64,000 nt of DNA from NCBI GenBank assembly GCA_002473165.1, contig DKSD01000001.1, positions 12,081 through 76,080 on the forward strand, read 5' to 3'. The notes under the pieces are model-generated. The model made no database searches. It was not told the DNA's origin and worked only from the letters and a program-made list of their open reading frames with translations. Shown one piece after another: positions 17,195 through 24,659 of this stretch. How positions within the stretch are numbered: position 1 is the stretch's first letter; the number at the start of each line of letters is the position of its first letter. A program made the position numbers and the translations under genes. This stretch comes from Succinatimonas sp. UBA7265. Lineage in GTDB: Bacteria > Pseudomonadota > Gammaproteobacteria > Enterobacterales > Succinivibrionaceae.

Positions 17195-17938
17195 ATGGAT
17201 TTTAAACACAAAGACGGCGACGCCCTGGGCGGCATGCAGCCCGCGCACGGCAGTTTTATCCTGCCGCTGGAGCGCTCGCGCACAGACAGCGCGGCGCACG
17301 CGCTGCGGGTTTTCCGCGCGGTCATGCCTTACCAGGCGCTCACCTGGATGCACGCTTTCGGCAAAAAAGCGCTGACGCAGGCGCAGGTGGAGATGCTCTC
17401 CAAGGGCGTTGAAGTCCCTTCGGCTCCTGAGGAGGAGAAAAATCTGGCGCTGCGCTTTTTGCAGGCCGGAGCCCGCGCCCTTGAGCTTGCCGGCGACGGC
17501 AAATTCTCCTTTAGCGAAGAATTCTTCGTGATCCTGCTTCAGGCGCTCTCAGGCGCAGCAGAACCCCTCCGGGATTCAGGCGCGGGCTTTGCATTCCTTG
17601 AGCAGCGCGTCAAAGACAGGCGCCTGCGCGCTTTTAACGGCTTCCTTTATGTGCTGTGGGAACATCCCGGGAGCATTACGCACGCGCTTGCCGCTGCGCT
17701 GTTTTTAAACTCCGCGCTCGCCTCATGGGGCTGGTGCCCGGCCTCCGTGCCAGCCAAGGATGACGAGCTCTTTGCGCTAAGGCTCAGCGCCTTCATGCGC
17801 GACGGGCGCGCTGACGGCATGCTGCGCTTTTTCGAGTCGGTGCTAAAACGCCTGCACGCGGCGCATTTGCGTTTTGCAAAGAGCAACGGCGCGCAAGGCC
17901 GCGCCGCGCTCTTCCCGGATTTTCCCGCGGGGATGTGA
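17195..17938 (+). CDS. Unknown protein paired with the methylase
   Basis: A 247-residue, mostly helical protein with no signal peptide. ATG 17195 is preferred because AAGAGG lies 6 bases above it; ATG 17168 is an alternative that would overlap the methylase stop. A C-terminal segment (LWEHPGSITHALAAALFLN, then ALASWGWCPASV and DGMLRFFESVL) is laid out like the helix after the active-site loop of Fic-fold proteins. The HPFxxGNGR motif itself is absent, so a degenerate Fic fold is only a guess. No other family was recognised. Its position suggests a function tied to the methylase. Confidence 0.5.
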   Translation: MDFKHKDGDALGGMQPAHGSFILPLERSRTDSAAHALRVFRAVMPYQALTWMHAFGKKALTQAQVEMLSKGVEVPSAPEEEKNLALRFLQAGARALELAGDGKFSFSEEFFVILLQALSGAAEPLRDSGAGFAFLEQRVKDRRLRAFNGFLYVLWEHPGSITHALAAALFLNSALASWGWCPASVPAKDDELFALRLSAFMRDGRADGMLRFFESVLKRLHAAHLRFAKSNGAQGRAALFPDFPAGM

Positions 17939-18085
17939 GCGCCCTGCAAGCCTTTTTGACCGTGTTTTGAGCAAAGAGGGGCGCTTTTTAGCGCAAAAAT
18001 TTCATTTCGTATCCCAAAACTGAGTTAAAGCTCTCACAGATCAAGCCGTTTGAACCTATGATAGGAGACAGCGTTTTATAAAATT

Positions 18086-18104
18086 GCTCCGCCCGGGGCG
18101 GGGC
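18086..18104 (+). repeat. Leader hairpin before the BMP operon
   Basis: GCTCCGCC and GGCGGGGC form an 8-pair stem (one G-U) with loop CGG. It lies just before the AGGAAGGG ribosome binding site of the first BMP gene and could modulate its translation. Confidence 0.4.
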
Positions 18105-18121
18105 TTAGGAAGGGTTTACTG

Positions 18122-19237
18122 ATGCTCTCTGTCAGAGGACGCGGACATCTCATCGCATTTTTGGGCGCCCTGGTCGTCATCGCAGGCGTGCTGCTGCTGT
18201 TTATGTCGGCGCGCACCGGGCTTTCAGGCCCGGGCAAGGGGCAGCCTGCGGTATACGGGCTGGTGCTTCCTGGCACCGTGGATTCATCGGGCTGGAACAA
18301 GTCGATGTTTGAGGGCGTAAGCCGGGCAGTTTCGAGCGCCGGCGGGCGGCTGCTTTATGCCCAGGGGGTTAAGGCGGGCACCGGCAAAGCCGTCGAGGCC
18401 GTGCGCACGCTTATAGACCGTGGCGCTTCCACAGTGATCTTAGGCTCCCGCGATTACCGCGATGAGGTCAGCGAGGAGATCAGCAAGCACCCCGCCACCG
18501 ATTTCGTGGCTTTCACCGATTTTGCGTTAAGGCGCAACCTCTCCTCCTACTGGGTGCGCGTCTACCAGATAAGCTACATGGCAGGCTTCACGGCCGCCAT
18601 GATGAGCCGGACAGCGGTGCTCGGCTACGTGGCAGGGGAGCCTGACAGCTTTGTAAACCGCAATATCAACGCCTTTGCCATGGGCGCGCGCGACGCCCGC
18701 GCCGATGCCAAAATCAAGGTTGTGTTCACCCATGACTGGGAGAGCCGCGCCAAAGGCCAGGAAGCGGCCTCCAGGCTCATAGACGAAGGCGGGGCCGAGG
18801 TGCTTTCCTACCTGCTCTACAACGATTCGGTCTCGCAGGAGGCCCGCCGCCGCAAGGTGCGCTATGTGGGGTTCCTTGAAGATCCGGAAAAATACGATCC
18901 CGGCCTGATGCTGGGCATGATCAACATCAGCTGGGAGTTCCTTGCCGATGTGATCATCAAGCATCGTATCTCTCCGGTGCATCCGAGCAAGGTGCGCTGG
19001 TACGGCATAGGCGAGAACATGGTGTGGCTGGATGAGCGCTCGCCGTTTTTGACGACGGAAGTGCTAAACCATATCCGCTCGCAGGAGGTTTCGTTCCAAA
19101 AAGGCGGCGAGATCTTCTCAGGGCTCATTAAAGACAACCTGGGACAGGTGCGCTGCAAGAGCGGCGAGGTGTTAAGCGATCGCACGCTCGCTGAGAAAGT
19201 CGACTGGTACGCCCAGGGCGTGGAGATCCTCAATTGA
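18122..19237 (+). CDS. Membrane-anchored BMP-family substrate-binding protein
   Basis: A 371-residue protein with one N-terminal transmembrane helix (residues 8-30) and a periplasmic BMP/PnrA-type binding domain, the fold that binds nucleosides in ABC transport. VYGLVLPGTVDSSGWNKSMFEG, AGFTAAMMSRTAVLGYVAG and NAFAMGARDARADAKIKVVF are typical. There is no lipobox, so it is anchored by the helix. No ABC permease or ATPase is present. Instead a second BMP protein and a hybrid kinase follow with overlapping ends, suggesting a sensory role as the ligand-binding component. AGGAAGGG precedes the ATG. Confidence 0.82.
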   Translation: MLSVRGRGHLIAFLGALVVIAGVLLLFMSARTGLSGPGKGQPAVYGLVLPGTVDSSGWNKSMFEGVSRAVSSAGGRLLYAQGVKAGTGKAVEAVRTLIDRGASTVILGSRDYRDEVSEEISKHPATDFVAFTDFALRRNLSSYWVRVYQISYMAGFTAAMMSRTAVLGYVAGEPDSFVNRNINAFAMGARDARADAKIKVVFTHDWESRAKGQEAASRLIDEGGAEVLSYLLYNDSVSQEARRRKVRYVGFLEDPEKYDPGLMLGMINISWEFLADVIIKHRISPVHPSKVRWYGIGENMVWLDERSPFLTTEVLNHIRSQEVSFQKGGEIFSGLIKDNLGQVRCKSGEVLSDRTLAEKVDWYAQGVEILN

Positions 19238-20340
19238 CGCTCGCCGACGGGCTGCGCCGGATCAGCGCGCCGGTAAAGATCTGCGCGCTTTTGGCTGCGG
19301 CGCTGCTTTTGGTTTTCGCGGTGCAGCGCTCGGAGGGCGGGATCGACGAAAAGCTGCGCGCGGGGATCGTTATGGACGGCTCGCGCTATGCGCCCGGCTG
19401 GTATGCGTTTAATTTTGACGCGGCCGAGCGCGCGGCCGCCGCGGAAAAACTGGTCCTTTTGACAGCGGACAACCTTCAGGGGGATCGGGCGCGGCTGATG
19501 GAGGCCTGCGACAGCCTGATCCGCGGCGGCGCACGGCTCATCGTGCTGACGGGTTTTGATGATCCGGGAGCGCTTGAGGGCTACATGGCCGACCACAGCG
19601 GGGTGCAGTTTGCGGGCTTTGATTTTTCATTAAAGCTTAAAAACTACCATCCGGTGTTTTTCAGGATGTATGAAGCGCGCTACCTCTCCGGGATCGTCGC
19701 GGCGCTGACGTCGCGCAGCGGCATCCTGGGCTATGTCGCAGCCCGGGCCAAACCCGAGGTGCTGCGCGGCGTCAACGCCTTTGCGCTCGGGGCGCAGAGC
19801 GTCAGGCCCAAAGCGCGGGTCAAGGTGATCTTCACCGGCAAGTGGAGCAGCGAAAAACTCGAGGCGGAGGCGCTAAAGAGGCTTAAGGGGCACGGCGCCG
19901 ATGTCATCGCTTACCACGGGAACGAAAACCATGTTCCCGCGATGTGCGAACAAAGCAAGACGGATTACATCGCCATGGAGGCGCCCGGGGCGGCTCCTTT
20001 GGGGCATGAGCTCACGGCGGTTTTTTGCGACTGGGACAGCTATTACCGGCAGATGTTCCGCGCGCTTAAAGAAAACGCGCTGCTCAGTTCGCTGTGGATC
20101 GGCCTGGAGAGCGGCGCGACCGGGCTTACGGGCTTTTCGCCCAGGGTTTCTAAAAAAACGCGCGCTGCGGTTTTAAAAGCGCAGCAGGCGCTGGAGAGCG
20201 GCGAAATATCCGTGTTCACCGGCGTTTTGACCGACAGCGCCGGAGGGCGCCACGGGCGATCCGGGGTTCCCCTGTCGGATGAAGAGTTACAAAACAGCAT
20301 GAAATACCTCGTAAAAGGGGCGGAGACTGACAATGAGTGA
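19234..20340 (+). CDS. Second membrane-anchored BMP-like protein
   Basis: A 368-residue paralogue of the preceding protein, more diverged. It has an N-terminal transmembrane helix (residues 14-32) and BMP-like segments ARYLSGIVAALTSRSGILGYVAA and NAFALGAQSVRPKARVKVIF. The start is assigned to TTG 19234, overlapping the upstream stop by 4 bases, with GGAG 8 bases above it. No better ATG or GTG is available without losing the membrane segment. Its 3' end overlaps the kinase gene by 8 bases. The family ligand-binding residues cannot be judged from here; loss of several shared positions suggests it binds something different or has become structural. Confidence 0.72.
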   Translation: MTLADGLRRISAPVKICALLAAALLLVFAVQRSEGGIDEKLRAGIVMDGSRYAPGWYAFNFDAAERAAAAEKLVLLTADNLQGDRARLMEACDSLIRGGARLIVLTGFDDPGALEGYMADHSGVQFAGFDFSLKLKNYHPVFFRMYEARYLSGIVAALTSRSGILGYVAARAKPEVLRGVNAFALGAQSVRPKARVKVIFTGKWSSEKLEAEALKRLKGHGADVIAYHGNENHVPAMCEQSKTDYIAMEAPGAAPLGHELTAVFCDWDSYYRQMFRALKENALLSSLWIGLESGATGLTGFSPRVSKKTRAAVLKAQQALESGEISVFTGVLTDSAGGRHGRSGVPLSDEELQNSMKYLVKGAETDNE

Positions 20341-23300
20341 TCAGCAGACCGTCAGGCCTTCCAAGCCGCAGCAGGCGCCGGGGGGCGCTGCGGGCGCGGC
20401 GGGAGCGCAGGCAAAGAAGAGCGCGGGATCGCCTGGCAAAAAGGCGATCAAACCCGGCATGTCGCCAAAACAGGCGGCGGAAAAGCTTAACGCCCAGCTA
20501 AAAGATCAGGCTCCGGCTGCCAAAAAAGCCGGAGGGAAGCAGGATGCCAGGGCGGCCGCGGCCAAAGGCAAAAAAGATCCTGCGGGCAAAGACGTCCAAA
20601 ACTCTGCCGGCAAAAAAGCACCGGAGGGAGCGGGCAGGCAGCCGCCGGCGCAAAAAAACGGCGCCGTGGCGAAAGCGCCTGATCAAGCCTTGCAGGAGAA
20701 CGCAGCGGCCGAGAGCGATCTGAGCGCGCTGCGCGAAGCGCAGGAAATGCTCCCGGACATGGTAGTAGAACGCCTTTACAGCGCCGATCAGAGTTTCCAT
20801 TTCCTGCGCCTGGTGATGACGCTGGCGTTCTTTATCGGGCTCATCGCGGTCGCAGGCCTGCTTTGTATTGAAAAACTAAACGATTTTTCAAAAGAATATA
20901 TCAGCGAGCAGATCGCCTCCGACGCCCAGCGCATGTCTGTGCTGACCACGGAGCGCGTCCGCATGCAGTATGCCCAAATGCATGATGCGGCCGATCAGAT
21001 CCTCTATGCCCGCGATCAGCGCGACATCGACGATTCGGTGCGCTCGATTACTCACGATGAGGGATCGTACGCCGGGCTCATGGGCTATGACGGTACCGTG
21101 GCAGGCGGCCGCGGCCTGGATATGCTCAGCTACCCAGAAATCTCCCAGGTCTTCCACGGGCTGCCGCAGGTGGGTTATTACCCGGATCTCGGCATGCTGT
21201 TTGTCTATCCGGTCATCGCGGCAAACGGCAACGTGCGCTACGCGCTCTACAAGGTCATAAAGCCGATGTTCCTCGACGGCTTTGCCCTGGACGGCTACCG
21301 CAACCTGGGCGAGGCGGCCGTGCGCTGCGGGGACAAATTTATCGTCAATCCCAAGCACGGATCGTTAAAGCTCGCCGAGATGCTCAGCCAGGCGCAGACG
21401 CGCCACGGCTTTATGCAGCTTGCCGAGCAGCGCCGCACCAGCCTTTCCGGAGCCTCGGTGATCACGGGAACCGACGGCGCGACTTACTTTATTTATGAGG
21501 CTGATGTCCCGGACTCGCCTTTTTTGGTCACGGGTTACGTCAAAGCCGAGGAACTGCTCACCAGCTATCGCGGCGTGACGCTGATCCTTGAGCTCATCGG
21601 CGGCCTGTTGATGCTGATCTTCTCGGCAGGCGGGCTGTATATCCTGCTCTCAGCCAGGCAGTCGTGGGATCTTGCCGCAGGAGAGGCCCGCGGCTCGGTC
21701 TCCGAACTCGTCGCGCAGGTGCGCGAGAGCGCCTACGCCTTTATCTCCGGCGAGGTCACCTCGCGCATGGGGCGCATCCTCGATCTCGACTACCGCATCC
21801 TGGACAAGGCGCGCGACTTTGACATCTTAAAGTTCGCCGGATCCATCCGCCGCGCCGGCGTTACGCTGCTCTCAGTGCTCAACAACCTTTTGGATTTTGC
21901 CAGGGTGCAGAGCGGCAGGCTTGAGGTGGTGCGCGAGGAGTACGAACTCTCGACCATGATCGACGATCTGGTCAGCGAAGCCTCCTCAAACTGCGTCAAG
22001 AAAGATCTCAAGTTCTCCGTGAACGTCTCCCCGCGCATCCCGGGCAGGCTGCTGGGCGATGCCGTGCGCATCCGCCAGATCGTCAGCAACCTCCTGGATA
22101 ACGCCGTGAAATTCACGGCCCGCGGCTATGTGGCCTTCTCGGTCACCGGCGATGTCAGCGAAGATCAGAAATCCGTGATGCTGCGCTTTAAGGTCAGCGA
22201 CACCGGCCCGGGCGTCACCGACGAGGAGCGCGAGCGCTTCTTCTCGCAGTTCGCGCACAACATGGGAGCGGCGGTCATGCACCGCGGCAAAGGGCTGGGA
22301 CTGGCGCTGTGCTACAGCCTCTTAAAGCTCATGAACGGCTTTATCGACATCCAGTCCGTCCCGGGCAAGGGTTCGGTGTTCACCGCCGCCGTGCCGCAGG
22401 CTATAGTTTCACTTGAGCCCATAGGCGATTACGCCGAGCGCGCCCGCATGCTTGAGCGCCAGCGTGATGAGACTTTCTCCTCGTTTACCGCACCCCAGGC
22501 CAAAGTGCTGGTCGTCGATGACAACGACATGAGCTTAAAGCTCATCGCCAAAATGCTCGGCCATCCGCAGGTGGGCGCCGATCTGGCTCATTCAGGCCAG
22601 GAATGCCTGCAGCAGCTGTGCCGCGCCAAATACGACGCCGTGTTCCTCGACGAGCACATGCCGGGCATGGACGGCGTGACGACGCTGGCCTCCTCAAAGG
22701 AAATGCCAAACAACCTCAACCGCGACACCCCGGTGATCCTCATGACGGGCAACAACACGGCCACAGCCAGATCCCAGGCCATGGAAGCGGGCTTTACGGA
22801 CGTGCTGGTAAAGCCTGTGGATCACGCGCCCATGGAAAGCCTGCTGCGCCGCTATCTGCCTAAAGAGAAGATCTCGGTCGTCAAGCCCGCGCAGACGGAT
22901 TTCAGCGCGCTCTCCCCGGACAGCCTGCCTGGCAGCGATGTGGTGTTCTCCGACGGCGGCGCCGAGCCGGTGATGCCGCAGCAAAATGACGCGGAAATCG
23001 ACGCCGGGACCGCCGCGGCTTTTTCCAACAATGGCCCGCAGCAGATGTTCTCCGACAGCGGCGTCGCCGTGCAGCGGCCTGAGGTGAACAATGATCCTGG
23101 TCCATCTCCGGTGACGCGCCGCAATGCCGTGCTCGACGATCCTTCGCTCAAGACGCTCGATGTCGACGCCGGGCTTAAGTTCTGCAAGGACGATCTGAGT
23201 CTGTACATGCGCTTTGCCGGCACGTTCTGCAAGATGCACTCAGGCCGCCGTGAAAAGATGGATCGCGCCATGCAGGTTGCCGACTGGAAGACCTATGTCT

Positions 23301-23521
23301 CGCTGATGCACGCGCTCAGGACCACCTCGAGGAGCATCGGCGGCACCAGACTGTCGCACGCGGCCGAAGTGCTGGAGAACGCCGCCCAGGCCATCATGAG
23401 GCCCGGGGTCTCGGATTCTGACAAGCAGCAGGAGGTGTACTACATCAACGATCACCACCAGGAGTGCATGCAGCTTTACGACGATCTGGTAAAAGAAGCC
23501 CACTCAAGCATGAATGTCTGA
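20333..23521 (+). CDS. Hybrid histidine kinase lacking the H-box histidine
   Basis: A 1062-residue protein. Residues 1-150 form a Lys/Ala/Pro-rich, probably disordered cytoplasmic tail. Transmembrane helices lie near 157-180 and 415-440 with a periplasmic sensor between them. The dimerisation region aligns with HisKA (FISGEVTSRMGRIL, then LLSVLNNLLDFARVQSGRLE), but the SHE of the H-box is SGE (Gly473). The ATPase domain is intact: N-box VSNLLDNAVKF near 589, G1 DTGPG and G2 GKGLGLAL. A receiver domain (about 722-845) keeps VVDDN, the phospho-Asp in FLDEHMPGMDG, Thr and Lys. A C-terminal HPt domain has its His in MHALRTTSRSIGG. Output is probably by phosphorelay to an unlinked regulator. It ends an operon with two BMP proteins. 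Confidence 0.85.
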   Translation: MSDQQTVRPSKPQQAPGGAAGAAGAQAKKSAGSPGKKAIKPGMSPKQAAEKLNAQLKDQAPAAKKAGGKQDARAAAAKGKKDPAGKDVQNSAGKKAPEGAGRQPPAQKNGAVAKAPDQALQENAAAESDLSALREAQEMLPDMVVERLYSADQSFHFLRLVMTLAFFIGLIAVAGLLCIEKLNDFSKEYISEQIASDAQRMSVLTTERVRMQYAQMHDAADQILYARDQRDIDDSVRSITHDEGSYAGLMGYDGTVAGGRGLDMLSYPEISQVFHGLPQVGYYPDLGMLFVYPVIAANGNVRYALYKVIKPMFLDGFALDGYRNLGEAAVRCGDKFIVNPKHGSLKLAEMLSQAQTRHGFMQLAEQRRTSLSGASVITGTDGATYFIYEADVPDSPFLVTGYVKAEELLTSYRGVTLILELIGGLLMLIFSAGGLYILLSARQSWDLAAGEARGSVSELVAQVRESAYAFISGEVTSRMGRILDLDYRILDKARDFDILKFAGSIRRAGVTLLSVLNNLLDFARVQSGRLEVVREEYELSTMIDDLVSEASSNCVKKDLKFSVNVSPRIPGRLLGDAVRIRQIVSNLLDNAVKFTARGYVAFSVTGDVSEDQKSVMLRFKVSDTGPGVTDEERERFFSQFAHNMGAAVMHRGKGLGLALCYSLLKLMNGFIDIQSVPGKGSVFTAAVPQAIVSLEPIGDYAERARMLERQRDETFSSFTAPQAKVLVVDDNDMSLKLIAKMLGHPQVGADLAHSGQECLQQLCRAKYDAVFLDEHMPGMDGVTTLASSKEMPNNLNRDTPVILMTGNNTATARSQAMEAGFTDVLVKPVDHAPMESLLRRYLPKEKISVVKPAQTDFSALSPDSLPGSDVVFSDGGAEPVMPQQNDAEIDAGTAAAFSNNGPQQMFSDSGVAVQRPEVNNDPGPSPVTRRNAVLDDPSLKTLDVDAGLKFCKDDLSLYMRFAGTFCKMHSGRREKMDRAMQVADWKTYVSLMHALRTTSRSIGGTRLSHAAEVLENAAQAIMRPGVSDSDKQQEVYYINDHHQECMQLYDDLVKEAHSSMNV

Positions 23522-23539
23522 GCGGGAAACAGAAGAGGA

Positions 23540-23565
23540 AAAAAGGCGGCGCAGGCCGCCTTTTT
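23540..23565. terminator. Bidirectional terminator after the kinase operon
   Basis: An 11-pair stem (AAAAAGGCGGC with GCCGCCTTTTT) and loop GCAG, with A/T runs on both sides, between convergent genes. Confidence 0.85.
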
Positions 23566-23577
23566 CATGCGAGGCGT

Positions 23578-24141
23578 TTACAGCGAGCAGTCAAAGATCA
23601 GCGCCGGCGGCAGGTTGCGCAGCTCGAGGCTTACTTTGACTTCAGGGAAGAAGCGGCGGAAGAGCGGGAGCAGCGCCGGGCTGTACTGGAAGGCGACAAA
23701 GCGCCCGCCTTCTGCCAAAGACTCGCGCACGCAGCCTAAGATGCGCAGCGTCAGGCTGCGGGGCAGGGTGGAGAAGGGCAGGCCGCTTATGATCAGATCG
23801 GCGCTCCCTGTCCCCAGCGAGCTTAAAACCCAGGGCAGCAGCTCAGCCTCGGCTGCGAAATTCATGTCAGGGTAGCGCAGCATGAGCGAGTCGCGCATGC
23901 GGTTGTCCTGCTCGAAGATCACCGCCTTGCAGCCGCTCTGGCGGTGGCGCTCTATATAATCCGTGAACACGCCGGTGCCGGCGCCGAGCTCGGCGATGCA
24001 GCGGATCTTTGACCAGTCCGCGCCTTTGAAGATCTTCCCGGTGAGATAGCGGGAGCTGGGCGTGACGCTGCCGGTCTTGCGCGGGGAGGCGAGGAATTTC
24101 CTGAAAAACAGCAGGCGGTCTGAAAGTGCGGCAGAGAACAT
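23578..24141 (-). CDS. PmtA-like class I SAM methyltransferase
   Basis: A 187-residue methyltransferase. Near its start FLASPRKTGSVTPSSRYL resembles phospholipid N-methyltransferases (PmtA) and rRNA adenine methylase-like relatives. Motif I is ELGAGTGVFTDYI near residue 50, the acidic loop is VIFEQDN near 72, and LIISGLPFSTLP near 115 is the catalytic-loop region. Probable substrate is phosphatidylethanolamine or a related lipid; this is inferred from family only. It is monocistronic and convergent with the kinase operon. Confidence 0.7.
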   Translation of the reverse strand: MFSAALSDRLLFFRKFLASPRKTGSVTPSSRYLTGKIFKGADWSKIRCIAELGAGTGVFTDYIERHRQSGCKAVIFEQDNRMRDSLMLRYPDMNFAAEAELLPWVLSSLGTGSADLIISGLPFSTLPRSLTLRILGCVRESLAEGGRFVAFQYSPALLPLFRRFFPEVKVSLELRNLPPALIFDCSL

Positions 24142-24301
24142 GGGAGCCTCCTTTAAAGCTTCCGGGCATCAGCGCCCGGAACGGTTTCTTGCTTCTTTTC
24201 TCCTATCTAAACCCCAATGCGTTAAAAACGCAGTTTCTTTGTGTTAAGAGCGACCGCAGGGCGCTTTTCACCCGGAAGGTGCAGAGCTGAATTTTTTTAT
24301 A

Positions 24302-24362
24302 AAACAGTTGCACTATTGCTCAACTGTTTTATACTTATCTCAGTTGAACAACTTTTCAACTG
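24302..24362 (+). promoter_or_regulatory. Promoter with two inverted repeats, ArsR/SmtB-type operator
   Basis: TTGCAC (24308-24313) and TATACT (24330-24335) are 16 bases apart and form a plausible sigma-70 promoter. A first dyad, AAACAGTTG / CAACTGTTT (24302-24329), overlaps it. A second dyad, CAGTTGAA-6-TTCAACTG (24341-24362), follows. The core TGAA-6-TTCA is the classical operator of ArsR/SmtB zinc and cadmium sensors. The downstream genes are zinc/cadmium efflux, which fits. No ArsR gene is in the window. Confidence 0.7.
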
Positions 24363-24396
24363 TAAAAGCTTTTCGGATCACCCAAAGGAGCAAACC

Positions 24397-24618
24397 ATGA
24401 AAGTACGCTGCGATATTGAAGGCCTGGACTGCGCCGCCTGCGCCGCCAAACTCGAGGGGCTGATGGCAAAAAAATTCAAGGGCGCCAACCTTAACTTCTC
24501 CATGGGTTCGCTGGTGCTGGATGTCGACGACGATGCCGACGAAGATGAAGTCGTCTCTCAGGCCAATGAGGTGGCCGCCGGATTTGAGGACGGGATCACC
24601 GTCGCGCTGCGCGACTGA
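24397..24618 (+). CDS. Small heavy-metal-associated (HMA) domain protein
   Basis: A 73-residue protein consisting of one HMA (MerP/Atx1-like) domain with the metal motif GLDCAACAAKLE. An acidic stretch, DVDDDADEDEV, follows near residue 48. AAAGGAG sits 6 bases before the ATG. The ZntA-type ATPase that follows 41 bases later lacks the N-terminal HMA domain usual in such pumps, so this protein looks like that domain encoded separately. It may deliver zinc or cadmium to the pump. It is under the ArsR/SmtB-like operator. Confidence 0.82.
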   Translation: MKVRCDIEGLDCAACAAKLEGLMAKKFKGANLNFSMGSLVLDVDDDADEDEVVSQANEVAAGFEDGITVALRD

Positions 24619-24659
24619 GAGTTTTCCGTTTAAATCAGGATCGGGGCGGAGGCAAAAGC

